A stretch of 64,000 nucleotides of DNA from Rhizobium sp. NLR16a (GTDB lineage: Bacteria; Pseudomonadota; Alphaproteobacteria; Rhizobiales; Rhizobiaceae). The translations under genes and the position numbers were made by a program. Location of the stretch: assembly GCF_017948245.1 (NCBI RefSeq), contig NZ_CP072865.1, positions 1,451,501 through 1,515,500 on the forward strand. Direction: 5' to 3'. Under the pieces are notes generated by a model that was not told the DNA's origin, ran no database searches, and saw only the letters and a program-made list of their open reading frames with translations. Shown in pieces: positions 1-10,043 of this stretch (position 1 is the first letter of the stretch; each line of letters opens with the position of its first letter).

Positions 1-196
1 TGTCGCCAAGCAGATCGCGAGCGGCCAGAATCATGCGGTGAAGGTGCCGCAGAAGATCCCGGTCTACGTCTCCTATTTCACCGCCTGGCCGAACAAGGAT
101 GGCGTGGTGGAGTATTTCGACGACGTCTACGGCCGTGACGCCTATGTCGACAAGGCTTTCGATGCGACGACCAAGGCGCGTGGGGCGCAGATCTGA
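1..196 (+). CDS. L,D-transpeptidase (YcbB/YkuD-type), C-terminal end only
   Basis: This is the last 64 codons of a gene that begins before the window; the frame is open from base 2 and stops with TGA at 194-196. The visible residues (VPVY-like KIPVYVSYFTAW, then DGVVEYFDDVYGRD) match the tail of alphaproteobacterial murein L,D-transpeptidases of the YcbB/LdtD kind. These periplasmic enzymes make 3-3 peptide cross-links in peptidoglycan. The catalytic Cys lies upstream and cannot be seen, so activity cannot be judged. The family assignment rests on the tail alone. Confidence 0.6.
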   Translation, partial: VAKQIASGQNHAVKVPQKIPVYVSYFTAWPNKDGVVEYFDDVYGRDAYVDKAFDATTKARGAQI

Positions 197-297
197 CGCC
201 TAATTTTGTCATGGTTTGACGGGCGGTTTTCGGGCCGCCCGTTTTGTTTTTGAGGTTGTGAGTAGTGAGCCTTGGCAGATTGGCGCCACAAACTCGT

Positions 298-494
298 CCC
301 TCATTCCTATGCTTGTCACAGGAATCCAGCAGACGCGTTTCCACGCGGCGGAAGAATCGCAGCCTGTCGGTACATGGTTCCGCTGCTGCCAGCGATCTCC
401 CCAGCAAGTCGCGCGTATTGTTCCCGACTCTAAAGTCTTATCGGCTTGCGGACGGAAGCCGGCTGGATTCCTTTGACAAGCACAGGAATGAGGG
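298..494. repeat. Intergenic inverted-repeat element (RIME/REP-like)
   Basis: Two 32-base arms, at 298-329 and 463-494, are inverted copies of each other with 30 of 32 positions matching, around a 133-base core. The arm reads CCCTCATTCCT(A/G)TGCTTGTC and continues to AATCCAG. It fills the 318-base gap between the transpeptidase and gph and contains no credible gene. Similar arms are, from memory, common between genes in Rhizobium and Agrobacterium genomes. The arms could form a long hairpin in RNA read from either side. It carries no transposase, so it could be a non-autonomous element or a structural repeat. Confidence 0.65.
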
Positions 495-514
495 AGGATA
501 GGCGAGCGGAGAAC

Positions 515-1279
515 TCAAACAGCAATCTTCTCCGCAAACTCCCGCAGCAATCTCTCCACCAGTTCCGGCGTCAGTTCATCGTAGTGGGTGATGATGACAT
601 CCGGATCGAGGCTTGAGACCGGTACATCCGAATAGCCGAAAGGCACGGCGATCGACGGCACGGCGGCGTTTCTGGCCACGGCGATATCGTTGATGCTGTC
701 GCCGATCATCACGGTTCGGGAAATATCGCCGCCGGCGCGCTCGATGGTGCCGGTGAGATGGCGGGCGTCGGGTTTGCGGTATTGGAAGGTGTCGCCGCCG
801 GTGACTGCTTCGAAATAGCTGTGGAGGTCGAGCTTGTCGAGTAGGCCGAGCGCGAGGCTCTCCATCTTGTTGGTGCAGACGGCGAGGCGGTAGCCAGCGG
901 ATTTCAGGCGGTTCATGGCGGCGACCAGACCGGGATAGGGTTCCGTATGGCCGGGCATGTTGCCTGCATAATGGGCGACGAAGCGTTCCACCAGCAGCGG
1001 CAGGTCGTCTCCAGCGAGCGAATGGCCGCGCAGCCGGCAGGCGCGCTCGATCATAACCCGCGCGCCCTGGCCGACGAGATGGGTAAGATCGTCATAACTG
1101 ACCGGGTCGAGGCCGAGGGCTGCGACCGTATGATTCAGGCTTTCGACCAGATCGGCATGGGTGTCGAGAAGGGTGCCGTCGAGATCGAAGACGACGAGCG
1201 GAGCGGGGGCAGGGGTCAAGGGTTTGCCTCTTTGTGCGATGGGCGTCTTGCGAGCGGCGTTCGATCGACGAGGTGTCAT
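515..1279 (-). CDS. gph: Phosphoglycolate phosphatase (HAD hydrolase)
   Basis: A 254-residue HAD-superfamily phosphatase. Motif I is FDLDGTLLD (about residues 31-39), motif II is the CTNK segment, and motif III/IV is the MIGDSINDI segment near residue 195. The length and the helical cap after motif I fit Gph, which hydrolyses 2-phosphoglycolate produced by DNA repair or oxygenase activity. The first 25 or so residues are Pro/Ala-rich and lie outside the fold, so a later start is possible; I kept the ATG at 1279. It is divergent from rpiA with a 207-base gap that must carry both promoters. Other HAD phosphatases cannot be excluded on sequence alone. Confidence 0.85.
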   Translation of the reverse strand: MTPRRSNAARKTPIAQRGKPLTPAPAPLVVFDLDGTLLDTHADLVESLNHTVAALGLDPVSYDDLTHLVGQGARVMIERACRLRGHSLAGDDLPLLVERFVAHYAGNMPGHTEPYPGLVAAMNRLKSAGYRLAVCTNKMESLALGLLDKLDLHSYFEAVTGGDTFQYRKPDARHLTGTIERAGGDISRTVMIGDSINDIAVARNAAVPSIAVPFGYSDVPVSSLDPDVIITHYDELTPELVERLLREFAEKIAV

Positions 1280-1486
1280 TCCTGGGAAAGACGCGTCATT
1301 CCCGAGAACGATGATATTGCTCCTGAGGTAGGCGATCGCGCGACGGAAAGCAACGGCCTGAGGATTAGCGGGAAGGCCGCAGGCGTTTGTTTCGGCTTTT
1401 CATTTTCCGTGATGATTTTGACTTTCGTTTGCCAGGCGAGCCGTGTAAACAGCACATCCAACGCAATAATTCGGAGCTGGCGGCGC

Positions 1487-2185
1487 ATGGATGCCCGCGA
1501 AATGAAGATCAAGGCCGCCGAGGCCGCGCTCGCCCATGTCGAAAGCGGGATGCGTCTCGGCATTGGAACCGGGAGTACGGCGGAAGAATTCGTCCGCCTG
1601 CTGGCGGAGAAGGTCGCAGGCGGCTTCCACGTCGAAGGTGTTCCGACGTCCGAACGAACGGCGCGCCTCTGTGTCGAGCTCGGTGTTCCGCTAAAGTCGC
1701 TTGACGAGCTGCCGGCTCTCGATATGACGGTCGACGGCGCCGATGAGATCGATCCGGCGCTCAGGCTGATCAAGGGCGGCGGCGGCGCGCTGCTGCGCGA
1801 GAAGATCGTCGCTGCGGCTTCGCAGAGGATGATCGTCATCGCTGACGAGAGCAAGCTGGTCGAGACACTCGGCGCCTTTGCGCTGCCGATCGAGGTCAAT
1901 CCGTTCGGCCTCGTCTCGACGCGGATGGCAATCGAAAAAGTTGCGGCCCGGCTCGGCCTTTCCGGCGAACTCAGCCTGCGCCAATCCGGTGACGGAGAGT
2001 TTACCACGGACGGCGGCCATCACATCATCGATGCATTTTTTGGCCGCATTCCTGATGCAGAGGCGCTGTCGAGCGAGCTGAATTCCATACCCGGCGTCGT
2101 CGAACACGGGCTCTTCATCAATATGGCGGCACTTGCGATCATTGCCGGTCCTGCGGGTGCGCGCACGCTGCAGGCAAACAGATAA
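1487..2185 (+). CDS. rpiA: Ribose-5-phosphate isomerase A
   Basis: A 232-residue RpiA, which interconverts ribose 5-phosphate and ribulose 5-phosphate in the non-oxidative pentose phosphate pathway. Hallmarks are the phosphate-binding GIGTGSTA loop (about residues 22-29), VDGADEID (about 80-87), [11 protein letters not shown] (about 92-102) and the NPFG segment. The frame stays open far upstream, but the conserved protein begins at the ATG at 1487 (MDAREMK), giving the usual family length. The DUF2059 gene follows 15 bases later on the same strand and may be co-transcribed. Confidence 0.95.
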   Translation: MDAREMKIKAAEAALAHVESGMRLGIGTGSTAEEFVRLLAEKVAGGFHVEGVPTSERTARLCVELGVPLKSLDELPALDMTVDGADEIDPALRLIKGGGGALLREKIVAAASQRMIVIADESKLVETLGAFALPIEVNPFGLVSTRMAIEKVAARLGLSGELSLRQSGDGEFTTDGGHHIIDAFFGRIPDAEALSSELNSIPGVVEHGLFINMAALAIIAGPAGARTLQANR

Positions 2186-2200
2186 CAGGAGCATACACTC

Positions 2201-2758
2201 ATGATGAACATTGCAGGTCTTGGCCGTCTTGCCGCTGCGACCGTGGTTCTTTCCGGTCTTGCCTTCGGCTCCGCCGTCAAGGCGCAGGAAGTTTCCGAAG
2301 AGCAGCTGAAGGCTGCGCGCGCGGCGATCGACGCGATCGGTGCTACGGCCCAGTTCGACAATATCCTGCCCGGTCTTGCCGAACGCCTGAAGGCCGGCCT
2401 GATCCAGGATTCGCCGAACTACCAGGACATCATCTCGTCGACCGTTGATGCGCAGGCGCTGGCACTGGCGCCGCGCCGCGGCGATCTCGAGAAGGAAGCA
2501 GCACTTACATACGCCAAGGCCTTCACGGTCGATGAGCTGAAGGCGATCGCCGCCTTCTACACGTCCGACGTCGGCAAGAAGCTGCTGAAGGACGGCCCGG
2601 TCGCCTCGCGCGAGACAGCCAAGGCCGCGGATATCTGGGCCCAGGGCATTTCGCGCGACCTGGAAAAGCAGAGCAACGCCGAGCTGTCCAAGGTCATCAA
2701 GGCACCGCCACCGGCGACCGACAGCCCGGTTGCTCCGGCTCCCGCTGCCCAGCAGTAA
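2201..2758 (+). CDS. Secreted DUF2059 domain protein
   Basis: A 185-residue protein with a clear Sec signal peptide (a short N-terminus, then a hydrophobic stretch ending in an AxA-like site, FGSAVKAQ, near residue 28). The rest is helical, containing the ALTYAKAFTVDELKAIAAFY pattern typical of DUF2059, in which a helix pair precedes a short FY-S-GKK turn. The C-terminus is a Pro/Ala-rich tail. The family is periplasmic and of unknown function. It starts 15 bases after rpiA, with AACAGGAG as ribosome binding site, and ends just before a strong terminator. Confidence 0.85.
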   Translation: MMNIAGLGRLAAATVVLSGLAFGSAVKAQEVSEEQLKAARAAIDAIGATAQFDNILPGLAERLKAGLIQDSPNYQDIISSTVDAQALALAPRRGDLEKEAALTYAKAFTVDELKAIAAFYTSDVGKKLLKDGPVASRETAKAADIWAQGISRDLEKQSNAELSKVIKAPPPATDSPVAPAPAAQQ

Positions 2759-2779
2759 GGCCTGCCTCATCGAATTTGC

Positions 2780-2807
2780 AAAAGCCCGGCATCGCCCGGG
2801 CTTTTTT
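2780..2807 (+). terminator. Rho-independent terminator after the DUF2059 gene
   Basis: The stem AGCCCGG (2783-2789) pairs with CCGGGCT (2796-2802) around a six-base loop and is followed by a run of T. It ends the probable rpiA-DUF2059 transcript. The A-run on the other side means it could also work on the minus strand. Confidence 0.85.
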
Positions 2808-2852
2808 GTTATGATGGATCCGGCAATAGCGGCGAGCTCTTGGTGAGGCTAC

Positions 2853-3137
2853 ATGTCCGATCATTACGAGGCTGTGCGAGTGCGGATATCGGGCAGAGTC
2901 CAAGGTGTCGGTTTTCGCATGTGGACACGCGATCAGGCCTTGCAGCTCGGAGTAACGGGTTGGGTGCGCAATGAAGCGGACGGATCCGTCACCGCTCTGA
3001 TCGCCGGAGCCGGTAGCGCGATCTCGACGATGTTGGAGTGCTTGAAGCGTGGTCCTGCAGGGGCATCGGTCTCAAGCATAGAGACGGAAACGGCTGAACT
3101 TGAGGATATGCTGACGGGTTTCCGCGTTACCGGCTGA
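2853..3137 (+). CDS. acyP: Acylphosphatase
   Basis: A 94-residue acylphosphatase, the usual family size. The phosphate-binding loop GRVQGVGFR (about residues 14-22) supplies the catalytic Arg, and the Asn in GWVRNEADG (about residue 40) is the second catalytic residue. The enzyme hydrolyses the carboxyl-phosphate bond of acyl phosphates in the cytoplasm. The ATG at 2853 follows TTGGTGAGG, a plausible ribosome binding site. It is convergent with a small unknown gene. Confidence 0.92.
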   Translation: MSDHYEAVRVRISGRVQGVGFRMWTRDQALQLGVTGWVRNEADGSVTALIAGAGSAISTMLECLKRGPAGASVSSIETETAELEDMLTGFRVTG

Positions 3138-3176
3138 CGGCCGCAAATCCCCGAGAGCCAAACACGCTGCTGGCGA

Positions 3177-3395
3177 TCAGCCCCAATCCTTGGAACTCTT
3201 GGCCAATCGCCACATGCCAGTCTCATCCGGCTCCACGCGTTTGTTGCCGCGGTAGAAGATCGGCAGTCCGGTTTTCTTGTCCATGGCAAAGCGGCTCGGC
3301 GTAAATTTCTCGTTCTCGTGGCCCTGGATGGCGAGGTTCAGCGCTTCCTTGAATTTGCCGGCCTTGCACAGGTTGGCGAAGAGAGTTTGATCCAT
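3177..3395 (-). CDS. Small hypothetical protein, 72 residues
   Basis: I do not recognise a named family. The frame is open back to 3500, but the ATG at 3395 has a well-placed GGAG six bases upstream and begins the part that looks like protein (MDQTLFANLCKAGKF). The product is soluble, with an N-terminal helix and then a strand-rich half (SRFAMDKKTGLPIFYRG, RVEPDETGMWRL). No signal peptide or membrane segment is seen. It stands alone between acyP and gor, pointing away from gor. Confidence 0.6.
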   Translation of the reverse strand: MDQTLFANLCKAGKFKEALNLAIQGHENEKFTPSRFAMDKKTGLPIFYRGNKRVEPDETGMWRLAKSSKDWG

Positions 3396-3597
3396 CTTTT
3401 GCTCCGGCATCCTTTCAGTCTCGTGCATTGCCTGCCAGCCTCCGTCGACGGGGTCAACCGTAAACGGTGACCGGGTCAGATTCCGGCCAATATTCGGCAA
3501 TGGAGTACAGGAAGACGCGGGAGCGGGGCTTTTGTTTTCGTGACGATCGCCCCTATATCAGGAACGTCCTTCCTGCGATTCCCTTCCGGAGCTTCTT

Positions 3598-4983
3598 ATG
3601 TCTTCCTATGATTACGACCTTTTCGTCATCGGCGGTGGTTCCGGAGGCGTGCGCGCTGCGCGCGTTGCCGCCTCGCTCGGCAAGAAGGTGGCGATCGCCG
3701 AGGAATACCGCTATGGCGGCACCTGCGTCATCCGCGGCTGCGTGCCGAAGAAACTCTTCGTCTATGCTTCGCAGTTCCACGAGCACTTCGAGGATGCAGC
3801 GGGTTTCGGCTGGACGGTCGGCCGAAGCAGCTTCGATTGGAAGAAGCTGGTCGCCGCCAAGGATGCGGAAATCGCGCGGTTGGAAGGCCTCTACAAGAAG
3901 GGGCTCGCCGGCGCCAATGCCGAGATCCTGGAAACGCGCGCCGAACTCGTCGATGCCCATACGCTGCGGCTCGTGAAAACAGGGCAGACGGTGACGGCCA
4001 AGACGATCGTGATCGCGACCGGCGGACGCCCGAACCCGCATGTCGCGCTTCCCGGACACGAGCTTTGCATTTCCTCCAATGACGCCTTTCATCTCGAGGA
4101 ACTGCCAAAATCGATCGTGATCGCAGGCGGCGGTTACATCGCCGTCGAATTCGCCAATATCTTCCATGGTCTCGGCGTGGCGACGACACTGATCTATCGT
4201 GGCGCCGAAATCCTGTCTCGCTTCGACGAGGATCTGAGGCGGGGCCTGCACGAGGCAATGGTCGCCAAGGGCATCCGCATCCTCTGCCACGATACGCTGC
4301 GGCAGGTTTCCAAGGCCGACGATGGACTGGTGCTGGAGACGCTGAACAGCGGCACGCTGCAGGCCGATGTCGTCATGCTGGCCCTCGGGCGCGATCCGAA
4401 TACGGAAGGTCTCGGTCTCGAGGCAGCCGGCGTAGCCGTCGACGAGCGCGGCGCCATCATCGTCGACGATTATTCCCGTACCAATGTCGAAAATATCTAT
4501 GCTCTCGGTGATGTCACCAATCGAGTACAACTGACGCCGGTGGCGATTCACGAAGCGATGTGCTTCATCGAGACCGAGTACAAGAACAATCCGACCCGGC
4601 CGGACCATGAACTCATCCCCACCGCCGTCTTCTCACAGCCCGAGATTGGCACCGTCGGCCTGTCGGAAGAAGAGGCGGGCAAGTGGCACAGTGAGCTCGA
4701 AGTATACCGCGCGCAGTTCCGACCACTGAAAGCGACGCTTTCCGGCCGGCCCGAGCGGATGATCATGAAACTGATCGTCGATTCTGCGAGCCGAAAGGTT
4801 GTGGGGGCTCATATCCTCGGGCACGATGCCGGCGAGATGGCGCAGTTGCTCGGCGTCACGCTCAAGGCCGGCTGCACCAAGGACGATTTCGACCGGACGA
4901 TGGCGCTGCACCCGACAGCGGCCGAAGAGCTCGTCACCATGTATGCGCCGAGCTATCGAATCCGCGACGGAAAGCGCTTCTAG
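3598..4983 (+). CDS. gor: Glutathione-disulfide reductase
   Basis: A 461-residue class I flavoprotein disulfide reductase. It has an N-terminal FAD motif GGGSGGVRAAR (about residues 12-22), the redox pair in GGTCVIRGCVPKK (about 40-52), a central NADPH motif GGGYIAVE, a second FAD motif around YALGDVT, and the C-terminal dimer motif HPTAAEE with the catalytic His. The GYI-AVEFA NADPH loop and CVIRGCVPKKL signature point to glutathione reductase rather than dihydrolipoamide dehydrogenase. It keeps cytoplasmic glutathione reduced. GGAG precedes the ATG. It ends nine bases from the convergent vWA gene. Confidence 0.94.
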   Translation: MSSYDYDLFVIGGGSGGVRAARVAASLGKKVAIAEEYRYGGTCVIRGCVPKKLFVYASQFHEHFEDAAGFGWTVGRSSFDWKKLVAAKDAEIARLEGLYKKGLAGANAEILETRAELVDAHTLRLVKTGQTVTAKTIVIATGGRPNPHVALPGHELCISSNDAFHLEELPKSIVIAGGGYIAVEFANIFHGLGVATTLIYRGAEILSRFDEDLRRGLHEAMVAKGIRILCHDTLRQVSKADDGLVLETLNSGTLQADVVMLALGRDPNTEGLGLEAAGVAVDERGAIIVDDYSRTNVENIYALGDVTNRVQLTPVAIHEAMCFIETEYKNNPTRPDHELIPTAVFSQPEIGTVGLSEEEAGKWHSELEVYRAQFRPLKATLSGRPERMIMKLIVDSASRKVVGAHILGHDAGEMAQLLGVTLKAGCTKDDFDRTMALHPTAAEELVTMYAPSYRIRDGKRF

Positions 4984-4992
4984 GCAAGACTC

Positions 4993-6282
4993 TCAACTGG
5001 TGATGCGCGGCGCACGGATGACTTTAAGGAAAAGAGCCTTCATAGCATCGGCGATGCCTTCGGTCGGCGTCACCTCGAAATAGAGGCCCGGCGAGGCGCA
5101 TTCCTGCATCTTGGTCGGGATCTGGCTCTGGAAGGGGCTGATCCAGGTATTGTACCAGCTGTTTTTCGGGAGAGGCAGGTAGGTCGTGTAAAGTACCGCG
5201 ATCCTTATGCCCTTATCCTTCAGCGGCTTGCAGAAGGAGGTGTCGATCGGTTCCTGGCAACGCTTGCCGGTGAGTTTCTTGGTGCAGCCCTTCGGCTTCT
5301 CGCTGTCACCGACCCCATCCGAGACAAAGAACAGGATCTTCTGCGGCGTCGTTGAGGTGCTGCCGTCTCCGGGGGTAGTAATGATGTCTTTCATCTGTGT
5401 CAGCGCGTTGTCAAAGCTCGTCTGCTGGTCGTTGTTGTAGCCCTGATATGGAATGGTCATCAGGTCGACGGCGTCGGTGTAGGTGCGCACCTTGTCGAGA
5501 TCATCCGTCGGCTCGGATATGGTCGTGAGCTTCGCATCTTCGGCCTTGGTGCCGAAAGTATAGACGCCCATTTGGAATTGATTGGAGGAAACCCGCGTCG
5601 CTTTTGCGGTCTGCGTCAATTCCTTGGTCGCCTGGCGCACGACGTCGATACGCATGCTGACGCCGAGCTTCTTGGCAAGATTGTAGTAGTTGTTTTTGTT
5701 TTGAGTTTCGTGGCAGGCGAAGGCGCAGCTGTCACTGGTGTTCTTTTCCATCGTCGAGACGTCTTTGGCGGTGGCGCCGACGCCCATCGACGGCGTGTTG
5801 TCCAGCAGGATGTAGAAATCCATGAAAGAAGCCGTCTGATACTCGGCTGTCGCCGTGCCCGAGATTGTGATCGAATCCCGGCCGAGAACGCGCATGAAGG
5901 TGGTCGGCACGTTCGCCGTAAAAGAAACCTGAGAGTTCAGCTTGTTTGCGGCCTTGGTGACGTCGATGCCGAGATCGACTTGAATGCCGGTCAGCTCGCC
6001 TGACATCTGGGACATGAATATGTTACGGGCGTCGGTGCTGCCAAGCGATATCGTGCCGTTGCCGCTCATCGTCATCGCGGCGGCGACCGCGCCCGATTTT
6101 TCGGCGATCGAACCGACGGCAGCGGCATCGGCGGCGGCGTAGAGCTGCGTCCTCAGACTCAGTGCGTGGGCCACATCCACCGCCATGCCGGCCGCACCCA
6201 CGAGCGGCACCATAAGCAATGCGGTCATGATGCCGAAATTGCCCGAGCGGTCCAAAATGAAGCCGGGCGGAAGGATCGCCAT
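4993..6282 (-). CDS. TadE/TadG-like pilus-assembly protein with vWA domain
   Basis: A 429-residue protein with a TadE/G-like N-terminus. A short cytoplasmic lead is followed by a hydrophobic helix after SGNFGIMTAL (about residues 13-35) and the AVDVAHALSLRTQLYAAADAAAV segment typical of the family. Residues from about 155 form a von Willebrand A domain with a MIDAS-like DNTPSMG motif and a later FVSDGVGD. Four or more Cys in the second half suggest disulfides outside the membrane. Such proteins are minor pseudopilins or envelope proteins. It is a lone copy with no tad operon nearby, so a pilus role is only inferred. GGGGAC precedes the ATG. Confidence 0.82.
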   Translation of the reverse strand: MAILPPGFILDRSGNFGIMTALLMVPLVGAAGMAVDVAHALSLRTQLYAAADAAAVGSIAEKSGAVAAAMTMSGNGTISLGSTDARNIFMSQMSGELTGIQVDLGIDVTKAANKLNSQVSFTANVPTTFMRVLGRDSITISGTATAEYQTASFMDFYILLDNTPSMGVGATAKDVSTMEKNTSDSCAFACHETQNKNNYYNLAKKLGVSMRIDVVRQATKELTQTAKATRVSSNQFQMGVYTFGTKAEDAKLTTISEPTDDLDKVRTYTDAVDLMTIPYQGYNNDQQTSFDNALTQMKDIITTPGDGSTSTTPQKILFFVSDGVGDSEKPKGCTKKLTGKRCQEPIDTSFCKPLKDKGIRIAVLYTTYLPLPKNSWYNTWISPFQSQIPTKMQECASPGLYFEVTPTEGIADAMKALFLKVIRAPRITS

Positions 6283-6470
6283 GACATGTCCCCAATGTTG
6301 AAACTCCTTCGGGTTCTACATGCAAAATCTGAAATATGGGGAAATCGACATGGTATATGCTGGTTTAAAGCGGCCGGTGATTGGCCTTTGCAAGCTTGAT
6401 CTAAAGGTCTATAAGCCGCCGGATATTAAGACAGGGCATCCGAGGATTGGATGTGAGTGAGGTTAGTAAG

Positions 6471-7844
6471 ATGGCAGAGAACTGGACCCCGAGCAGCTGG
6501 CGGCAAAAACCGATCCTGCAGGTTCCCGAATATCCCGATGCAGCCGCTTTGGCGGCAACAGAGGCCACTCTCGCCAGCTATCCGCCGCTCGTCTTCGCAG
6601 GCGAAGCGCGCCGCCTGAAGAAGCATCTCGCCAATGTCGCTGAGGGCAATGGATTCCTGCTGCAGGGTGGCGACTGCGCCGAGAGCTTCGCCGAACACGG
6701 CGCCGACAACATCCGCGACTTCTTCCGCGCTTTCCTGCAGATGGCCGTCGTGCTGACCTTCGGGGCGCAGCTGCCGGTCGTCAAGGTTGGCCGCATCGCC
6801 GGTCAGTTCGCCAAGCCGCGCTCCTCGAATGTCGAGAAGCAGGGTGACGTGACGCTGCCGGCCTATCGCGGCGACATCATCAACGGCATCGAGTTTACCG
6901 AGGAGTCGCGGATTCCGAACCCCGAACGCCAGGCCATGGCCTACCGCCAGTCGGCCGCGACGCTGAATCTTCTGCGCGCCTTCGCGATGGGCGGCTACGC
7001 CAATCTCGAAAACGTGCATCAGTGGATGCTCGGCTTCGTCAAGGACAGCCCGCAGGGCGAGCGTTACCGCAAACTTGCCGACCGCATCAGCGAAACCATG
7101 GATTTCATGAAGGCGATCGGCATCACTTCGGAAAATCACCCGAGCCTGCGCGAGACCGATTTCTTCACCAGCCATGAGGCGCTGCTGCTCGGCTACGAGG
7201 AGGCGCTGACCCGCGTCGATTCCACCTCGGGCGACTGGTATGCCACATCGGGCCACATGATCTGGATCGGCGACCGCACGCGCCAGGCCGACCATGCGCA
7301 TGTCGAATATTGCCGCGGGATCAAGAACCCAATCGGACTGAAATGCGGCCCGTCGCTGCAGGCCGACGATCTGCTGCAACTGATCGACATTCTGAACCCC
7401 TCGAACGAGGCCGGGCGTCTGACGCTGATCTGCCGCTTCGGACACGAAAAGGTCGCCGAAAACCTGCCGCGCCTCATCCGCGCCGTCGAGCGCGAGGGCC
7501 GCAAGGTCGTCTGGTCGTGCGATCCGATGCACGGCAACACGATCACGCTTAACAACTACAAGACACGTCCCTTCGAGCGGATCCTGTCGGAAGTCGAAAG
7601 CTTCTTCCAGATCCACCGCGCCGAAGGCACGCATCCCGGCGGCATCCATGTCGAGATGACCGGCAAGGACGTGACGGAATGCACCGGCGGTGCCCGCGCC
7701 GTCACCGCCGACGATCTGCAGGACCGCTACCACACGCATTGCGATCCGCGCCTCAACTCCGACCAGGCGCTCGAACTCGCCTTCCTGCTTGCCGAGCGCA
7801 TGAAGGGCGGCCGAGATGAGAAGCGCATGGTTGCAAACGGCTAA
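6471..7844 (+). CDS. aroG: 3-deoxy-7-phosphoheptulonate synthase, class II (plant type)
   Basis: A 457-residue class II DAHP synthase, joining phosphoenolpyruvate and erythrose 4-phosphate at the entry of the shikimate pathway. Diagnostic motifs are GGDCAESF, the GQFAKPRS loop, the KCGPS segment and CDPMHGNT with metal and substrate ligands. A TTG at 6447 is also in frame, but the ATG at 6471 begins the conserved MAENWTP start and has GAGG upstream. The window also holds a class I enzyme of the same reaction at about 15 kb, unrelated in sequence. A strong terminator follows. Confidence 0.95.
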   Translation: MAENWTPSSWRQKPILQVPEYPDAAALAATEATLASYPPLVFAGEARRLKKHLANVAEGNGFLLQGGDCAESFAEHGADNIRDFFRAFLQMAVVLTFGAQLPVVKVGRIAGQFAKPRSSNVEKQGDVTLPAYRGDIINGIEFTEESRIPNPERQAMAYRQSAATLNLLRAFAMGGYANLENVHQWMLGFVKDSPQGERYRKLADRISETMDFMKAIGITSENHPSLRETDFFTSHEALLLGYEEALTRVDSTSGDWYATSGHMIWIGDRTRQADHAHVEYCRGIKNPIGLKCGPSLQADDLLQLIDILNPSNEAGRLTLICRFGHEKVAENLPRLIRAVEREGRKVVWSCDPMHGNTITLNNYKTRPFERILSEVESFFQIHRAEGTHPGGIHVEMTGKDVTECTGGARAVTADDLQDRYHTHCDPRLNSDQALELAFLLAERMKGGRDEKRMVANG

Positions 7845-7862
7845 GCCAGCCGGAAACGTGAT

Positions 7863-7892
7863 AAAAAACCCGGCGCGATGCCGGGTTTTTTA
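7863..7892. terminator. Bidirectional terminator between aroG and the ABC gene
   Basis: A perfect short hairpin (CCCGGC, five-base loop, GCCGGG) is flanked by AAAAAA on the left and TTTTTT on the right. It can stop transcription from aroG (plus) and from the convergent ABC gene (minus), whose stop lies at 7899. Confidence 0.88.
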
Positions 7893-7898
7893 TTGCCT

Positions 7899-9737
7899 TC
7901 AGATGCTCGCCTGAATGCTGTGCAGGTTGGCATAGACACCGCCCTGCGCCATCAGATCATCATGCGTGCCCTGTTCGACGATGCCGTCACCGGTCAGGAC
8001 CAGGATGCGGTCGGCATGTCGCACTGTCGACAGCCGGTGGGCGATGACCAGGATGGTGCGGCCGTTCGCCAGAGTGAGCAGCGCCTGCTGCACCGCCCGT
8101 TCGCTCTCGTTGTCGAGGGCGCTGGTCGCCTCGTCGAAGATCAGGATTTCCGGATCTTTCAGGAAGGCGCGGGCGATCGTGATGCGCTGGCGCTGGCCTC
8201 CTGACAGTTTGACGCCGCGCTGGCCGATATCGGTATCATAGCCATTGGGCAGGGCCATGATGAAGTCGTGCGCATTGGCGGCGCGGGCAGCCGCCTCCAG
8301 CTCGGCATCGGTCGCATCCGGCCTGCCGTAGCGGAGGTTTTCCGCGACGGTGCCGGCAAAGAGATAGACGTCCTGCTGCACCACGCCGACATGGCGCCGG
8401 AGCGAGGCCAGCGTCACGTCGCGGATATCGATTCCGTCGATGCGGATCGCTCCGGCGTCGATATCGTAGAAGCGCGGTATGAGCGCGCAGAGCGTGCTCT
8501 TGCCGACCCCCGAAGGCCCGACCAGGGCGACGAATTCTCCGGGGGCGATGGTGAGGGAAAGCCGCTCCAGCACCCTGGGACCATCGGCTTCGTAGCCGAA
8601 GGCGACGTCGGAAAAACTGATCTCGCCCCTCGGCGCCGGCATCGGACGGGCGTTCGGCCGGTCGGTGATATCGGGATCGATCTCCAGGATTTCCATGGCT
8701 CTGATGAAGCCGGTATAGCCTTCCTGCCAGAGGCGCACGAAATTGGCGAGCCGCTGCACGGGATCAACCAGCACGCCGACGCAGAGCAGGAAGGTCAGCA
8801 TATCCGGGACGATCAGGTCCGCCGCCAGGATGCGCAAGCCTCCTGCGATGATTACCAATATGGTAACGAGCTGGGCGAAGGTTTCGGTGCCGACCGAAAA
8901 CCACGCCTCGCTGCGGTAGCCTTCGGCGCGGCTTTGCAGAAAACGCTGGTTTTGCGCGGCGAAGCGCTGCCGTTCCAGAGCCTCGTTGGCGAAGGACTGG
9001 ACGACACGGATGCCGGCGAGCGCATCTTCGACACGCTCGTTGACGGCGGCGATCTGCCGCTTGCTGGCTTCGAGCGCACGGTTCATGCGCCGGTTGAAAT
9101 AGAGCGCATAGACCACTGCCACCGGAGTGAGCAGCAGGATGAGAGTCGCCAGCAGCGGATCGATGAAGAACAAGACCAGCATGGCCCCGCCATATTTCAG
9201 AACGGCAATGGAGAGATCCTCCGGGCCGTGGTGAAAGAGCTCGCCCAGCCAGAGGGAGTCATTGGTGATGCGGCTCATTAGCTGGCCGGTGCGCTGGCGG
9301 TCGTAGAAGCTGAACGAGAGTTTCTGGCAATGCTCGAAGAGTTCCTGCCGCACTGTCGCTTCGATGCGGGCGCCCATGACATGGCCGCGATAATCGACGA
9401 AGAAGATCGCCGCTATCTGGACCGCGAGAACGGCCAGCATCACACCGCCCATCGCAAGGATCTGAGCGAAGGCCTGCGGGGTGTCCGGTAGAGCAAGAAG
9501 CCGGCTCGTGACGATGTTGGCGCAGAGCGGCAAGGCAACCGCCGTGCCGGCGACGAGGATGGCGCAAAGCAGATCCGCAAGTAGCAACGGCAGATGCGGA
9601 CGGTAATAGGAGATGAATTTGCGCATTCGCGACCGGCGCCGCTCGCGGTCGGCGGCTTTCCAATCGCCCCGGAAGAGGTTCAGAAAGAGGTTATGGCGTC
9701 GCGAGCTTTTCCTCGCGCGGGAGAACGGAGTATGCAT
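7899..9737 (-). CDS. ABC transporter, fused membrane and ATPase domains (MsbA-like exporter)
   Basis: A 612-residue half-transporter. The first half has about six membrane helices starting at the [14 protein letters not shown] segment. The second half is the ATPase: Walker [10 protein letters not shown], signature LSGGQRQR, Walker [13 protein letters not shown] and the switch His in IAHRLST. The architecture is that of type IV exporters of lipids, peptides or drugs, working as dimers in the inner membrane. The substrate cannot be read from sequence. An internal ATG at 9626 (MRKFISYY) would remove a basic 37-residue extension and may be the true start. Confidence 0.88.
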   Translation of the reverse strand: MHTPFSRARKSSRRHNLFLNLFRGDWKAADRERRRSRMRKFISYYRPHLPLLLADLLCAILVAGTAVALPLCANIVTSRLLALPDTPQAFAQILAMGGVMLAVLAVQIAAIFFVDYRGHVMGARIEATVRQELFEHCQKLSFSFYDRQRTGQLMSRITNDSLWLGELFHHGPEDLSIAVLKYGGAMLVLFFIDPLLATLILLLTPVAVVYALYFNRRMNRALEASKRQIAAVNERVEDALAGIRVVQSFANEALERQRFAAQNQRFLQSRAEGYRSEAWFSVGTETFAQLVTILVIIAGGLRILAADLIVPDMLTFLLCVGVLVDPVQRLANFVRLWQEGYTGFIRAMEILEIDPDITDRPNARPMPAPRGEISFSDVAFGYEADGPRVLERLSLTIAPGEFVALVGPSGVGKSTLCALIPRFYDIDAGAIRIDGIDIRDVTLASLRRHVGVVQQDVYLFAGTVAENLRYGRPDATDAELEAAARAANAHDFIMALPNGYDTDIGQRGVKLSGGQRQRITIARAFLKDPEILIFDEATSALDNESERAVQQALLTLANGRTILVIAHRLSTVRHADRILVLTGDGIVEQGTHDDLMAQGGVYANLHSIQASI

Positions 9738-10043
9738 GAAGCAGAATGTCCTTGTGGGCGATGTTTCCTTTCTGTTTGGACAGGGTCGCTCTCATTTCAG
9801 TCTCCCGGCGGTTGAATAAATCGAGGCTATAGTATCACCGAGAACGGCGTCCGGTTCAACGCGGTGACGATAGGAGATGGGCCGGTGTGGTCGATGGGCA
9901 ACAGCGAGGGGTCGCCAGCCATGCTTGGGCGAGTGCCGCTTTTGGCGTGCACCTTCAAGATTTCTGATCGCTCGTTCAGGGGAATGGATTTGACGGCAGG
10001 GCCGAGTGGCCGCACTTTCTCCAGGAGCGAGGAGAGAACGATC

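Noticed and set aside
1691..2770. A 359-codon minus-strand frame opposite rpiA and the DUF2059 gene
   Set aside because: The plus-strand genes have recognisable families and the minus frame does not.
6283..6470. A possible leader peptide or attenuator before the class II aroG
   Set aside because: The only short ORF there (about 36 codons from 6354) is not rich in aromatic codons and no terminator hairpin was found.
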